Assembly (NCBI GenBank): GCA_034506315.1
Contig: JAPDPT010000010.1
Span: forward strand, 1-64,000
Length of the DNA stretch: 64,000 nt
Reading direction: 5' to 3'
Origin: a candidate division KSB1 bacterium
Lineage (GTDB): Bacteria; Zhuqueibacterota; Zhuqueibacteria; Oleimicrobiales; Geothermoviventaceae
In this document: in pieces, positions 8,236 through 16,844 of the stretch
How the letters are laid out: each line of letters starts with the position of its first letter
Numbering within the stretch: position 1 is the stretch's first letter
Made by a program: the position numbers and the translations under genes
The notes under the pieces: generated by a model
Databases searched by the model: none
What the model was told of the DNA's origin: nothing
What the model saw: only the letters and a program-made list of their open reading frames with translations

Positions 8236-8976
8236 ATGATCGTATTCCCTGCCATTGATCTCCTGGACGGAAACTGCGTCCGCCTTGTGGAAGGAAAGCG
8301 GGAGGCGATGACCGTCTATTCGGACTCGCCGATCGCCGTGGCGCGACGCTGGGAGTCGGCGGGCGCCAGCTGGGTGCACGTGGTGGACTTGAACGCCGCC
8401 TTCGGATTCGGGGACAATCGCGACATCGTGCGCGAAATCTGCGCGGAGACCAGCCTCAAGGTGCAGCTCGGAGGCGGCCTCCGCACGACCGATGCCGTGC
8501 AGAAAGTACGGGAGCTGGGGGTGCGCCGCGTGGTCGTGGGGACCGCAGCGGTACGACGGCCAGATTGGATCGCCGAGCTCGTGGCGGAATTCGGTGCAGA
8601 TACGGTAGCGGCAGCCCTTGACCTCCGCGATGGCCTGGTAGCTATCCGGGGCTGGGAAGAGCAGCAGAAGATTCCCCCGCTGGACCTGGCGCAAAAGTGG
8701 GCCCAGAATGGCCTGCGTCACCTCGTCTATACGGACATCCGGCGCGACGGCAAGCTCATCGGGCCGGACGTAGAAGGTGCGGTGCGCCTGGCCCAGCTCA
8801 CGGGACTGGGCATCACCGTCTCCGGAGGCATCGGCACAATGGACGACCTACGCGCCGTGCTCCGGGCCGCAGACGTCCTCGAAGGAGTGATCATAGGAAA
8901 AGCCATTTACGAAGGGGCGATCGATCTGGCTCAGGCCCTTCAGCTCGTGCGCACGGGTAGCCAGATCTCAGAATAA
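8236..8976 (+). CDS. hisA: ProFAR isomerase
   Basis: A half-barrel-derived TIM barrel that isomerises N'-ProFAR to PRFAR by an Amadori rearrangement. The general acid and base aspartates appear as PAIDLLDG near the N-terminus and VYTDIRRDG in the second half. Phosphate-binding glycines are seen in LGGGLRT and SGGIGT. The length is 246 aa. It follows hisH after 36 nt and precedes its structural relative hisF. The motif set (one Trp/Arg-rich loop, DLNAAFG) favours HisA over the bifunctional PriA. Confidence 0.95.
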   Translation: MIVFPAIDLLDGNCVRLVEGKREAMTVYSDSPIAVARRWESAGASWVHVVDLNAAFGFGDNRDIVREICAETSLKVQLGGGLRTTDAVQKVRELGVRRVVVGTAAVRRPDWIAELVAEFGADTVAAALDLRDGLVAIRGWEEQQKIPPLDLAQKWAQNGLRHLVYTDIRRDGKLIGPDVEGAVRLAQLTGLGITVSGGIGTMDDLRAVLRAADVLEGVIIGKAIYEGAIDLAQALQLVRTGSQISE

Positions 8977-9042
8977 CCGAACCTCCGCCCGGCAGTGAAA
9001 CGGCGGGGGAATTTCTGGAGAACGAGAGACCGAAGGCGACCG

Positions 9043-9798
9043 ATGCTTGCCAAACGCATCATCCCTTGTCTGGACGTCAACCACGGCCGCGTGGTGAAAG
9101 GCGTGCAGTTCCTAGACCTGCGCGACGCAGGGGATCCAGTGGAGCAGGCCCGCTTCTACGACGCTGAAGGGGCAGACGAGCTCGTCTTCCTGGACATTAC
9201 GGCCTCGGCCGAAAAGCGCCCCACCCTGCTGGAAGTGGTGCGCCGAACCGCCGAGCAGGTCTTCATTCCGCTGACCGTGGGAGGAGGGGTTCGGGACGTC
9301 GAGGACGCGCGTCTCCTGCTGGAGAGCGGTGCGGACAAAGTGACCGTCAACACCGCGGCCGTCAAGCAGCCGCGTCTGATCACCGAGATAGCCTCGCGTT
9401 TCGGCAGCCAGGCCGTGGTGGTCGCCATCGACGCCAGGCGCTCCGGCGGCCACTGGGAGGTGTACACTTACGGCGGTCGACAGGCGACCGGCCTAGACGC
9501 TGTCCAGTGGGCCCAGCACGTGGTGTCCCTGGGAGCGGGTGAAATCCTGCTGACCTCCATGGACCGCGACGGCACGAAGGACGGCTACGATCTGGAGCTT
9601 ACGCGCGCGGTGGCCGAAGCTGTGTCCGTCCCCGTGATTGCTTCGGGCGGGTGCGGACGTCTCGAGCATTTCTACGAGGCCTTCGCGATGGGCCACGCCG
9701 ATGCGGCCCTCGCAGCCTCCGTCTTCCATTACCGCGAGCTCGCCATCGCTGAGGTCAAACGCTTCCTAAAGGAGCGCGGAATCCATGTTCGTGAATGA
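9043..9798 (+). CDS. hisF: imidazole glycerol phosphate synthase, cyclase subunit
   Basis: A TIM barrel that closes the imidazole ring using ammonia from HisH, giving IGP and AICAR. The catalytic aspartates are in [14 protein letters not shown] at the start and [12 protein letters not shown] in the second half. Phosphate sites include VGGGVRD and ASGGCG. The start is ATG 9043 (251 aa), with AAGG about seven nt upstream; a frame extension to 8995 lacks homologous sequence. Its last 14 nt overlap hisI. Confidence 0.97.
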   Translation: MLAKRIIPCLDVNHGRVVKGVQFLDLRDAGDPVEQARFYDAEGADELVFLDITASAEKRPTLLEVVRRTAEQVFIPLTVGGGVRDVEDARLLLESGADKVTVNTAAVKQPRLITEIASRFGSQAVVVAIDARRSGGHWEVYTYGGRQATGLDAVQWAQHVVSLGAGEILLTSMDRDGTKDGYDLELTRAVAEAVSVPVIASGGCGRLEHFYEAFAMGHADAALAASVFHYRELAIAEVKRFLKERGIHVRE

Positions 9799-10153
9799 GC
9801 CACACGAGCTACTGGAAGTGGACCGTAGCGTACTGGATCAGCTGAAATATGACGACCGGGGCCTCCTTCCGGCCATCGCCCAGGATTCCCGTACGGGCCA
9901 GGTCCTGATGCTTGCTTACGTGAACCGCCAGAGCCTGGAGCACACGCTTGCCACCGGCCTCGCCACCTACTGGAGCCGTTCCCGCAGAGAGCTGTGGACC
10001 AAAGGCCTGACCAGCGGCCACGTGCAACGCGTGCGGCGCATCCTGTTCGACTGCGACCTGGACGCTGTGCTCTACCTGGTGGAGCAGGTTGGCCCTGCCT
10101 GCCACACCGGCAGGCAGAGCTGTTTCTTCCACGTGCTCAAGCCCACAGAGTAG
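9785..10153 (+). CDS. hisI: phosphoribosyl-AMP cyclohydrolase
   Basis: A zinc enzyme that opens the adenine ring of phosphoribosyl-AMP. At 122 aa only the cyclohydrolase domain is present; the HisE pyrophosphohydrolase domain found in fused HisIE is missing and is not elsewhere in this operon. Expected motifs are seen: MLAYVN, TYWSRSR, LWTKG, FDCDLDA and the paired cysteines in GPACHTG and QSCFF. It overlaps hisF by 14 nt and is the last gene before a long hairpin. Confidence 0.96.
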   Translation: MFVNEPHELLEVDRSVLDQLKYDDRGLLPAIAQDSRTGQVLMLAYVNRQSLEHTLATGLATYWSRSRRELWTKGLTSGHVQRVRRILFDCDLDAVLYLVEQVGPACHTGRQSCFFHVLKPTE

Positions 10154-10192
10154 CCCCCGTGGAGCCCGACCCCGGCGCCGTCCGTGGGGGCT
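10152..10192 (+). terminator. terminator at the end of the his operon
   Basis: A 12-bp stem (10152-10163 with 10181-10192, including two G-U pairs) closes a 17-nt loop immediately at the hisI stop codon. There is no T-run, but position and stability fit transcript termination. The remainder of 10193-10448 shows no gene; it should hold the promoter of the next gene, which I cannot place with confidence. Confidence 0.55.
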
Positions 10193-10448
10193 CCCGTGCC
10201 CCCGTAGCCTCAAGGGCCCGCGGGACTACGAGTCCCACCTTCGGTTCGCGCTCCCTTGTTGCTTCTCCCCTCGCTGGGTGTTAACTTTGGCCGTAATCCG
10301 CCGAACAGCAGGAGGGATCCTTGCGCCGTGGAGCCCGCACCGCGGCGCTTGGGTATGGTAACAGAGGCAGAATTGCCGATCAGTGATGGAGGAGTTCATC
10401 GGCGGGTCAGAACTGTAGGACATCTTCGATCCGACAAGAGGAAAAGCT

Positions 10449-11042
10449 TTGTCCGCCCTGCTTAATTCCCCCTGGTTCACGTGGGTCATTCTCCCGATCC
10501 TTATCTTCTGTGCCCGCATTGTGGACGTATCCATCGGGACGATGCGCATCATCTTCATCGCCAAGGAGAAGCGGTTTCTGGCGCCCCTGCTCGGCTTCTT
10601 CGAGGTTCTGATCTGGCTCCTGGCCATCGGCCAGATCTTCAAGCATCTCGACAACGCCTTGTGTTACGTGGCTTATGCCGGCGGATTTGCGACAGGGAAC
10701 TACGTCGGGATGCTCCTTGAACGACGACTGGCCCTGGGAACGGAGGTGGTGCGCCTGATCACCCGGCAGGATCCGTCCGAACTTCTTCGGGCCCTCCAGG
10801 CTGAGGGATTTGGCACCACGGTCATCGACGGCTACGGCTCCACGGGACCCGTGAAGATCATCTTCACGCTGATCCGCAGGAAGGATCGCCCCCACCTCCT
10901 GGAGCTGATCCAGGAGTACACGCCAGGCACCTTTTTCTCGATCGAGGACGTACGCGAGGCCCAGGCCGGGGTCTTTCCCCAGACCAGCCGGGAAAGGAAG
11001 CTCATCCTGAACCTTCGCCGCTGGAACCGGAAGAGAAAGTGA
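10449..11042 (+). CDS. UPF0316/DUF2179 membrane protein
   Basis: A conserved protein of unknown role, 197 aa. Three predicted membrane helices fill the first ~95 residues (from FTWVILPILIF), with the family sequence VDVSIGTMRIIFIAKEK and the helix start GFFEVLIWLLA. A soluble DUF2179 domain follows (about residues 100-180, with LQAEGFGTTVIDG), the same domain that ends YitT proteins and that is thought to sense a small ligand. The start is TTG 10449, supported by AGAGGA six nt upstream; no ATG fits the conserved N-terminus. It stands alone between the his operon and the sugar permease. Function not known. Confidence 0.85.
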   Translation: MSALLNSPWFTWVILPILIFCARIVDVSIGTMRIIFIAKEKRFLAPLLGFFEVLIWLLAIGQIFKHLDNALCYVAYAGGFATGNYVGMLLERRLALGTEVVRLITRQDPSELLRALQAEGFGTTVIDGYGSTGPVKIIFTLIRRKDRPHLLELIQEYTPGTFFSIEDVREAQAGVFPQTSRERKLILNLRRWNRKRK

Positions 11043-11365
11043 GCCAGGACAGGGCTGGGTATCCTTTGTCCGATACCCTTGCAAAGGGCGGAATCGGGAC
11101 GCCGGACTGTACCCAGAAGCCCAACGGTACGGGCAGGGATGGGCTCCCAGACCAGTTCGGAGAGGGCCGGAGTCCAGCTCTCGCCGGGGTGAATCCCGTC
11201 GGGACAAGAGGGTGCTGGGGGGCGTATTCTCCGGAGGTAGGGGGCAGGCGCCGCTCCCTAACGTCGACGGTCTACTGGAGAGGAAGAAGCCTGGCGCACG
11301 GGAACGGCGGGCTGAGGACTGGCGCCTGAGCAGCGAATTGAACCAGCCACCGCGAGTGAACGGAG
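11043..11365 (+). other. GC-rich gap with several hairpins, possible structured leader
   Basis: No coding frame is convincing in these 323 nt. A perfect 7-bp stem GGGTATC/GATACCC (11057-11063 with 11072-11078) lies just after the UPF0316 stop and could end that transcript. Farther on are short inverted repeats, for example GTACC/GGTAC around 11110-11133. Two pieces resemble parts of the cobalamin riboswitch core, but the full pattern is not convincing and the downstream gene is a sugar permease. I record it as possible structured RNA only. Confidence 0.3.
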
Positions 11366-12373
11366 ATGATCGAGGCTGAATATTCAGGGCGCCGGATCGG
11401 TGTAATCGTCCAGCGGTACGGGATCTACCTCGCCTTTGCCTTGGAGATCGTCGCCTTTACGGTTCTGTCGGATCGATTCCTCACGTACGAGAACCAGATC
11501 AACGTCTTCAGGCAGATCTCCATCAACGCCATTATCGCCGCCGGCATGACGTACGTGATCCTCACCGGGGGCATCGACCTCTCGGTTGGCTCCATTGTGG
11601 CTCTGAGTGGGGTCGCGGTCGCCAGCGTGCTGAAGTGGGAGGGTACCTCCGTTGCACCGCGGATCGTTCTGGCCATCCTGTGCGGGCTTGCCGTCGGTGG
11701 GCTCAGCGGGCTCCTGGCGGGCACGGTGATCGTACGCTTTCGCGTGCCCCCGTTCATCGCCACCTTGGCCATGATGACGATCGCGCGCGGCCTCGCCTTC
11801 CTCTACACAGGGGGCCGACCGATCTGGGGGCTCCCGCGCGAGTTCGATTTCATCGGCAGGGGCCATTTTCTGGGCGGCCTCCTGTCCCGAATCCATCCGG
11901 GCCTCGCCAGTATCATCCCCTTTCCCGTAGTTATCATGCTTGCCGTCTACGCTGTGGCGCACCTGGTCCTGACGCAGAGCCCTTTTGGCCGCTACGTGTA
12001 CGCGATCGGGGGAAACGAGGAAGCCGCCAGGCTCTCCGGGATCAAGACCCAGCGGGTCAAGCTTACGGTCTACGTACTGAGCGGGCTGGCGGCTGCCCTG
12101 AGCGGCGTCATCCTCGCCAGTCGACTGGGCTCCGGCCAGCCCAACAGCGGGATGATGTTCGAACTCGACGCCATCGCCGCTGTGGTCGTCGGCGGCACAA
12201 GCCTGATGGGAGGGAGGGGCTCGGTGGCCGGCACCTTCGTGGGAGCACTCATCATCGGGGAGCTGAACAACGGACTGAACTTGGTGGGCGTGGATCCCTA
12301 CTTGCAGAAGGTGATCCTGGGAATCGTGATTCTTTTTGCAGTGCTCCTGGACCACCTCAAGAAAGAAGAGTAG
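11366..12373 (+). CDS. sugar ABC transporter permease (RbsC-like), without partners nearby
   Basis: An inner-membrane permease of the BPD_transp_2 family that takes up ribose, xylose, galactose and similar monosaccharides. The 335-aa protein has 8-10 hydrophobic helices and the family motifs LTGGIDLSVGS and GGTSLMGGRGSV. The EAA-like cytoplasmic loop with GGNEEAARLSGI contacts the ATPase. The usual ATP-binding subunit and periplasmic binding protein are absent on both sides: upstream is a non-coding gap and downstream is a convergent DUF1893 gene. It must either use partners encoded elsewhere or be an operon remnant. ATG 11366 has GGAG five to eight nt upstream. Confidence 0.92.
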   Translation: MIEAEYSGRRIGVIVQRYGIYLAFALEIVAFTVLSDRFLTYENQINVFRQISINAIIAAGMTYVILTGGIDLSVGSIVALSGVAVASVLKWEGTSVAPRIVLAILCGLAVGGLSGLLAGTVIVRFRVPPFIATLAMMTIARGLAFLYTGGRPIWGLPREFDFIGRGHFLGGLLSRIHPGLASIIPFPVVIMLAVYAVAHLVLTQSPFGRYVYAIGGNEEAARLSGIKTQRVKLTVYVLSGLAAALSGVILASRLGSGQPNSGMMFELDAIAAVVVGGTSLMGGRGSVAGTFVGALIIGELNNGLNLVGVDPYLQKVILGIVILFAVLLDHLKKEE

Positions 12374-12439
12374 GGCCCCCCGAGATCCCGGATTCACGAA
12401 GTCCCTTCCTTGCCTCGGCGGCCGAGAACCGGTCAGGCG

Positions 12440-12862
12440 TCAGGAAACCCCCTTCCTCAATTCGCCGAGGGCGCGCAAGAAGTCCTCAGGGGTTTCGTAT
12501 TGTAACGCGAGCTGTTCCATAGGACACAGCCCGTTTCCTTCGCGATTCCGGATAAAGGGCACGACACGGCGCGCCTCGAGGGGGATGCCATGGGAGGCAA
12601 GTAGCCCGACCGCAGGCTGGCTGGCCAGGGGCGTATAGACCTCCGCCACTCCGGCGTAGACACACAGGAAGGCCGCCGCCTTGCCCACGATCCGGTCGAC
12701 CACGGTGGCCCCCCGAAGTTGCTCCCCCAGCGCCTCGAGTGCAGCCAGCAGCGGGCGCAACATCGGCTCGCGCGACGTGAACAATACTTCCCCCTGTCTC
12801 TCGATCAGGATGGAGAAGCCCCCTTCCTCAAGGCGGCGCAACTCACTCTCCAACCTGCTCAC
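12440..12862 (-). CDS. DUF1893 family protein
   Basis: A 140-aa conserved protein of the DUF1893 (TM1506-like) family, which has a deaminase-like fold but no proven activity. Characteristic stretches are VVDRIVGKAAAFLCVYAG in the middle and RNREGNGLCPMEQLAL near the C-terminus; the Cys in GLCPMEQ is conserved in the family as I recall it. It is cytoplasmic, with no signal peptide. A terminator (12900-12925) separates it from the upstream zinc peptidase, so it is probably expressed from its own promoter. Role unknown. Confidence 0.82.
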   Translation of the reverse strand: MSRLESELRRLEEGGFSILIERQGEVLFTSREPMLRPLLAALEALGEQLRGATVVDRIVGKAAAFLCVYAGVAEVYTPLASQPAVGLLASHGIPLEARRVVPFIRNREGNGLCPMEQLALQYETPEDFLRALGELRKGVS

Positions 12863-12899
12863 CGTACCCTCCCCTCCTCGTCTACCTCCGGGACCAACG

Positions 12900-12925
12900 A
12901 AAAAGGGGCGAACCCGGCGCCCCTT
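12900..12925 (-). terminator. intrinsic terminator after the zinc peptidase gene
   Basis: On the minus strand an 8-bp GC stem (AAGGGGCG, 12918-12925; its complement at 12903-12910) with a 7-nt loop runs into a T-run (12900-12904). It lies 31 nt past the stop of the minus-strand zinc peptidase. Confidence 0.75.
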
Positions 12926-12956
12926 GTCCCTGCTGATCCGATTCTCCCGTGCCTGT

Positions 12957-13643
12957 TCAGTTTTCTCTCGACTGACGGAGCATCAGAAGGCGGACCAGCT
13001 GCAGAACGGCCACGGCGGCGGCCGCCACGTAGGTCAATGCGGCAGCCTGAAGCACCTCCCTGGCCCCTGCAAGCTCCTGGGGAGCCAAGTAGCCACCGCT
13101 GCGAAGCTGAGCCAGAGCCCTGCTGCTGGCGTTGAACTCGACCGGTAGGGTGACGACGTGGAACAGCACCGCTCCGGAGAAGAACAGGATGCCCAGGTCG
13201 AAAAGGCGGAGCGAGGAGAAAATCAGGCCGATGAAAATCAGCGGAAAAGCCAACTGGGAACCGAGATTGGCCACCGGCACGATCGCGTTGCGAAGGGCCA
13301 GCGGCGCGTACGCGACCTTGTGCTGGATAGCATGGCCGCACTCGTGAGCGGCCACGCCGAGGGCCGCCACTGAATTGGAATGGTACGTGCTTTCCGACAG
13401 GCGAAGCGTCCGGCTTCTCGGATCGTAATGATCGGTCAGCTCGCCCGGAACCAGCTCCACGTCCACGTCGCTGATGCCATTGTCGCGGAGCAAAAGCTCA
13501 GCCAGACGTGCTGCCGACAGTCCCCTCCCGGCCGGTACGTTGCTCCACTTAGCAAAGGTCGACCGCACCTTGATCTGCGCGTACACCGAAAGGAGGATGG
13601 CCGGCAGCAAGAGCATCAGATCCGTCGGCGAAAAGAACCACAT
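12957..13643 (-). CDS. zinc-dependent membrane metallopeptidase (YugP-like)
   Basis: An integral-membrane zinc peptidase of the YugP/Zn_peptidase_2 family, 228 aa. One hydrophobic helix lies at the N-terminus (DLMLLLPAILLSVYAQ), followed by a soluble part containing the active-site HExxH as AHECGHAIQHK. Two helices around residues 130-180 and a final one near the C-terminus follow. The sequence VELVPGELTDHYDPRSRTL is typical of the family. Substrates are unknown; proposed roles are in membrane protein quality control. It lies between a STAS-HATPase gene upstream and a terminator downstream. Confidence 0.9.
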   Translation of the reverse strand: MWFFSPTDLMLLLPAILLSVYAQIKVRSTFAKWSNVPAGRGLSAARLAELLLRDNGISDVDVELVPGELTDHYDPRSRTLRLSESTYHSNSVAALGVAAHECGHAIQHKVAYAPLALRNAIVPVANLGSQLAFPLIFIGLIFSSLRLFDLGILFFSGAVLFHVVTLPVEFNASSRALAQLRSGGYLAPQELAGAREVLQAAALTYVAAAAVAVLQLVRLLMLRQSREN

Positions 13644-13687
13644 CCCTGCTCTCTCCTATCTTTGGGTCACCCGATGCCTTCGTTCCC

Positions 13688-14656
13688 TCAGACAACCTTC
13701 GGTTCCAGATACTTCACCATCCGCAAGAGGTTCCCGTTGGGCTGGCCCGGGTAGTAATGAACCTCGTCCATCGAACGGTGGATAATGTGCAGCCCGAAGC
13801 CGCCCGTCCGACGATCCTGCACAGCCTTTTCCACGTCGTACGGTTTAATGGCCCAGTTCTCGAATGGTTCCCCGGCGTCCTCGAGCTCGATGACCAGCTT
13901 AGTATCGTCGTAGCTGCAAGTGGCCCGAATCCAGCCGGAAGGGTCCGATCGGTAGGCATGCTCCACGATGTTCATGCAGGCCTCGTAGACGGAGATCTTG
14001 ATCTTGCCGACCTCTCGCTCGTCTAGCCCCAGCTTGGCAGCGATCCCCACCACGAAGTCGCAGACGGCGTAGATCTCCTCAGCACGGCTGGGGATCTCGA
14101 TGCTCGACCTTTCCGCGTAGCCGGGGCTCTCGGTCGCCGGCGTCAGCCCATTTTCCCCGGGGCGTGTCGTGGGGAGGTCCAGGTTTACCAGCTCGAACTG
14201 CTCCGGTCCGCCGGCTTCGGCCTGGCGCAGGCCTACCGCCGTGCTTTCCTGGCCTGGTCTGGCGCCCAGCTCTTCCATCAGCAAGCTCTCGTCCCTTTCC
14301 AGACGCAGGTAGGTGAGAGGACTGAAGCACATGAAGTTATTGAGCGCCGTGGGCTGCACATTCACAAGCCGCAGCTCCGCCCCGCTCCTCCGGCTGTGGG
14401 CCGTGGCTTCGAACAGAGCCACGATGAAGCTCGACGAGGGGAAGTGGAGCTCGGCGAGGTCGACGATCACCTCCTGGCATCCGGCCTTCAGACAGGCATC
14501 GATCGTCTTGAGGAGGGCGAAGCCCAATTCCTGCTGCGCCTCGGGCCCGTGCACCCGCAGGCGAACCGCCCGTTTATGCGCCCGGATCGGCTCAATACTG
14601 ATCCATCGCTGCACTTCCTCGAAGCTAACGCGCCGTGAGGTGGAACTGCTCTCCAC
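13688..14656 (-). CDS. STAS domain fused to an RsbW-like HATPase
   Basis: A cytoplasmic regulatory protein joining two modules normally made as separate partners. Residues ~30-135 form a STAS domain (anti-sigma antagonist, SpoIIAA-like), with the strand VIVDLAELHFPSSSF where the regulatory phospho-serine would lie. A linker of ~60 residues follows. Residues ~195-320 form a GHKL/HATPase_c_2 domain with the N-box EACMNIVEHAY, the G1 box DAGEPF and the G2 box GGFGLHII. Separate proteins of this kind control sigma factors by phosphorylation. No sigma factor or PP2C phosphatase lies nearby, so the target is unknown. The start is GTG 14656, chosen for an AGGGGA about nine nt upstream. Confidence 0.85.
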   Translation of the reverse strand: MESSSTSRRVSFEEVQRWISIEPIRAHKRAVRLRVHGPEAQQELGFALLKTIDACLKAGCQEVIVDLAELHFPSSSFIVALFEATAHSRRSGAELRLVNVQPTALNNFMCFSPLTYLRLERDESLLMEELGARPGQESTAVGLRQAEAGGPEQFELVNLDLPTTRPGENGLTPATESPGYAERSSIEIPSRAEEIYAVCDFVVGIAAKLGLDEREVGKIKISVYEACMNIVEHAYRSDPSGWIRATCSYDDTKLVIELEDAGEPFENWAIKPYDVEKAVQDRRTGGFGLHIIHRSMDEVHYYPGQPNGNLLRMVKYLEPKVV

Positions 14657-15033
14657 TGCTCTGGTCCCCTTTGCTTGGTCGTATCCCGGATCGTCTCGCT
14701 AACGAAGCGTACCAGCCATTCCCCTCTGTTCCACTTCGGCACAGCCTCCGTATCGGGAAGCGCTTGTCTTTCCCGGTTCCCCGCCTCGGTCCCTGGTGGA
14801 ACGCAATCTGCATGCCACACCGGGCCACCTCCCTCCCCGTTGCCGGCACGGCCAAACCCCTTCCCCCTGTCCACAGGGCTCAGACCCGACTTGCTGCCAA
14901 CCGCGCTGCACGACTTCTTCAAGCAGCCTGGACACTCTCCATTCCCTTGCGACACGTACGGTTGGATCCTCCTTCCCCCCGACGGCAGGAATTTCCGGCC
15001 GTGCGGCATTCTCCTCGGACCCGGGGAGGGGCC
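14657..15033. other. 377-nt gap without a recognisable gene
   Basis: The gap separates the end of the DNA polymerase IV gene from the GTG start of the STAS-HATPase gene (both minus strand). Overlapping frames are open here but their translations are Arg/Pro/Ser-rich and resemble no family. A weak inverted repeat (CTCC/GGAG) lies just past the polymerase stop. It should hold the promoter of the STAS-HATPase gene, which I could not place. Confidence 0.5.
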
Positions 15034-16230
15034 TCACCCAGGCGCTTTCCCCTTACGCTTCCCGCGCCCTGCGGTAATACCCCTCTGGATGGACGACTCC
15101 CCGAACTTCCTCCGCACCAAGTCGATGATTTCGTCAACGCGATCGCGGGATTCCTCCAGCTGGTCGAGGAAGGTGAGTTGCCGGTGCTCGCGCTCGAAAT
15201 TCGACACGCCCACGCCCAGCAACCGCACGCGTTGTCCCCGTCGGTCGAACCGGCGGAAGAGATCCAGGACCACCCGGGATACATCGGCGAAACGGTCCGT
15301 GGGCACCTCGAGGCTTTGGCTCCGCGTAAAGGTGCTGAAGTCCTCCAACCGGATCTTTACCGTAATGGTTCTGCCGCGCAGCCCTTCGTCACGCAGCTGG
15401 CGGGTCACGCCGTCTGCAAGATAGAGAAGGGTCTGCACCATGGCCTCCTCATCGTCGATGTCGCGCTCGAAGGTTGTCTCCTGGCTGATGGACTTGGCCT
15501 TCCAGGTGGGAACCACGGGACGGTTGTCGCGCCCGTGGGCCAGCTCCCACAGCTGATACCCCCAGCTCCCGAAGCGTCGCACAAGCTCCTCGGGCGAAGT
15601 GCGCGCCACATCCCCGATGGTCCGCAGTCCCAAGCTCTCCAGAATTGGCTCTGTACGCTCTCCTACTCCCCACAGACGTCCAACGGGAAGGGGCCAGAGG
15701 AATTCCTCAATCCGATCTTCCGGCACAACGACCAGCCCATCCGGTTTCTGGAGGTCGGAAGCGACCTTAGCCAGAAACTTATTCGGGGCAACCCCGACGG
15801 AGGCCGTGAGGCCTCCCGTAACCTCTCGGATGCGCTTCTTGATCTCCCGGGCTACCTGTTCGGGTGGGCCGAAAAGCCGCGGGCTATGGGTCATGTCCAG
15901 GTAGGCCTCGTCAATGCTCACCGGTTCCAGCAAAGGTGTATATTGCTTGAGCAGCGCCATGATCTGGCGCGACACCTCGTGGTAGCGCTCGCCTCGTACG
16001 GGCAGGAAGACCGCATGGGGGCACCTCCGGTACGCTTCGGAGATAGGCATCGCGCTCCGGATGCCGTACTTGCGCGCCTCGTAATTTGCCGTGGAAACGA
16101 CCCCCCTACCCTTTCCTCCCTTCGGATCGGCACCCACAACCACGGGCTTGCCGCGAAGGTTGGGGTTGTCCAGTTCCTCAATGGCCGCGAAAAAGGCGTC
16201 CATGTCAATGTGAAAGATAATGCGGCCCAT
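15034..16230 (-). CDS. dinB: DNA polymerase IV (Y-family)
   Basis: A Y-family translesion polymerase of 398 aa. The catalytic carboxylates appear in FHIDMDAFFA at the N-terminus and in VSIDEAYLDMT around residue 100. The steric-gate region is MDAFFAAIE. The fingers motif YEARKYGIRSAMP, the helix-hairpin-helix region GVGERTEPILESLG and the little-finger domain with RLLGVGVSNF follow in order. The start is ATG 16230, which directly follows the stop of the upstream DUF5658 gene (TGA at 16233-16235), so the two are likely coupled. Longer in-frame extension up to 16563 overlaps that gene and is discarded. No LexA box was recognised. Confidence 0.95.
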   Translation of the reverse strand: MGRIIFHIDMDAFFAAIEELDNPNLRGKPVVVGADPKGGKGRGVVSTANYEARKYGIRSAMPISEAYRRCPHAVFLPVRGERYHEVSRQIMALLKQYTPLLEPVSIDEAYLDMTHSPRLFGPPEQVAREIKKRIREVTGGLTASVGVAPNKFLAKVASDLQKPDGLVVVPEDRIEEFLWPLPVGRLWGVGERTEPILESLGLRTIGDVARTSPEELVRRFGSWGYQLWELAHGRDNRPVVPTWKAKSISQETTFERDIDDEEAMVQTLLYLADGVTRQLRDEGLRGRTITVKIRLEDFSTFTRSQSLEVPTDRFADVSRVVLDLFRRFDRRGQRVRLLGVGVSNFEREHRQLTFLDQLEESRDRVDEIIDLVRRKFGESSIQRGITAGRGKRKGKAPG

Positions 16231-16232
16231 CG

Positions 16233-16715
16233 TCAGAGGATCAGCGTTACCTGATAGATTACCACGCAGAGGTAGAACACTAAGAGAATTCCGGCCATCC
16301 TCCGCACGGAAAGAAGCGGCCGCCAGAGGTAAAAATTGGCGTGGAGCAGGAGCACCAGGACCGCTAGCAGCGTCAGGCTGTACTTTACTCCCAGGAAAAC
16401 GCTGTGGCCGTAACCCAGTACTGTCCGCATGACCGGGTTCACTTCGTAAGCGCCACGTCCCAAGAGATAGAGGGTGAAGAAAGCGTCGAAGGCGGACAGG
16501 ACAAAGAGGGTCAGAGCCATGGCCCAGTCCCGCTTGCGAGGGCGATCGACGTAGTAGTTCCACTGGGGATCGCTTGCCCGGCGCGGACCTCTACGCCGGC
16601 CGCGAAACGTGTAGCGCGAGAGCATGGGCGTAGGGCGACGCCGCCGGTCTGCCCCGGTTCTCCTCTCCCGGGAAGAATCGTCCTCGCGCGCTGCACCTGT
16701 CGAGTCTCTTGTCAT
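16233..16715 (-). CDS. DUF5658 small membrane protein
   Basis: A 160-aa membrane protein of unknown function. The first ~60 residues are very rich in Arg and Asp/Glu (RRTGADRRRRPTP, FRGRRRGPRR) and probably cytoplasmic. Three or four hydrophobic helices follow, beginning MALTLFVLSAFDAFFTLYLL and containing GAYEVNPVM, the pattern of DUF5658. I chose ATG 16715 for a GCAGG upstream; the frame stays open to 16775. It is followed within 3 nt by dinB. Its role is not known. Confidence 0.65.
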   Translation of the reverse strand: MTRDSTGAAREDDSSRERRTGADRRRRPTPMLSRYTFRGRRRGPRRASDPQWNYYVDRPRKRDWAMALTLFVLSAFDAFFTLYLLGRGAYEVNPVMRTVLGYGHSVFLGVKYSLTLLAVLVLLLHANFYLWRPLLSVRRMAGILLVFYLCVVIYQVTLIL

Positions 16716-16844
16716 CTCGTGCCTGCTTCCATTCCGTCTCGCTGGATTCGCCTCCCTAAGGACTGACCTTCCCACCCCCTTCGGGGATGGGGTCTCAGTT
16801 CCCGTGATGCGATTGTGCGCAGGGAGGTGAGCTGGTTTATCGTG

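Noticed and set aside
11080-11190. Cobalamin riboswitch
   Set aside because: Only fragments resemble the consensus (a CTGTACCC...ACGGTA stretch and a CCAGTTCGGAGA stretch); the intervening stems are not convincing and the downstream gene is a sugar permease. Kept only as a possible structured region.
14635-16254. 539-codon open frame on the plus strand opposite DNA polymerase IV
   Set aside because: It lies antisense to the full dinB gene, which has intact catalytic motifs; the frame shows no protein family.
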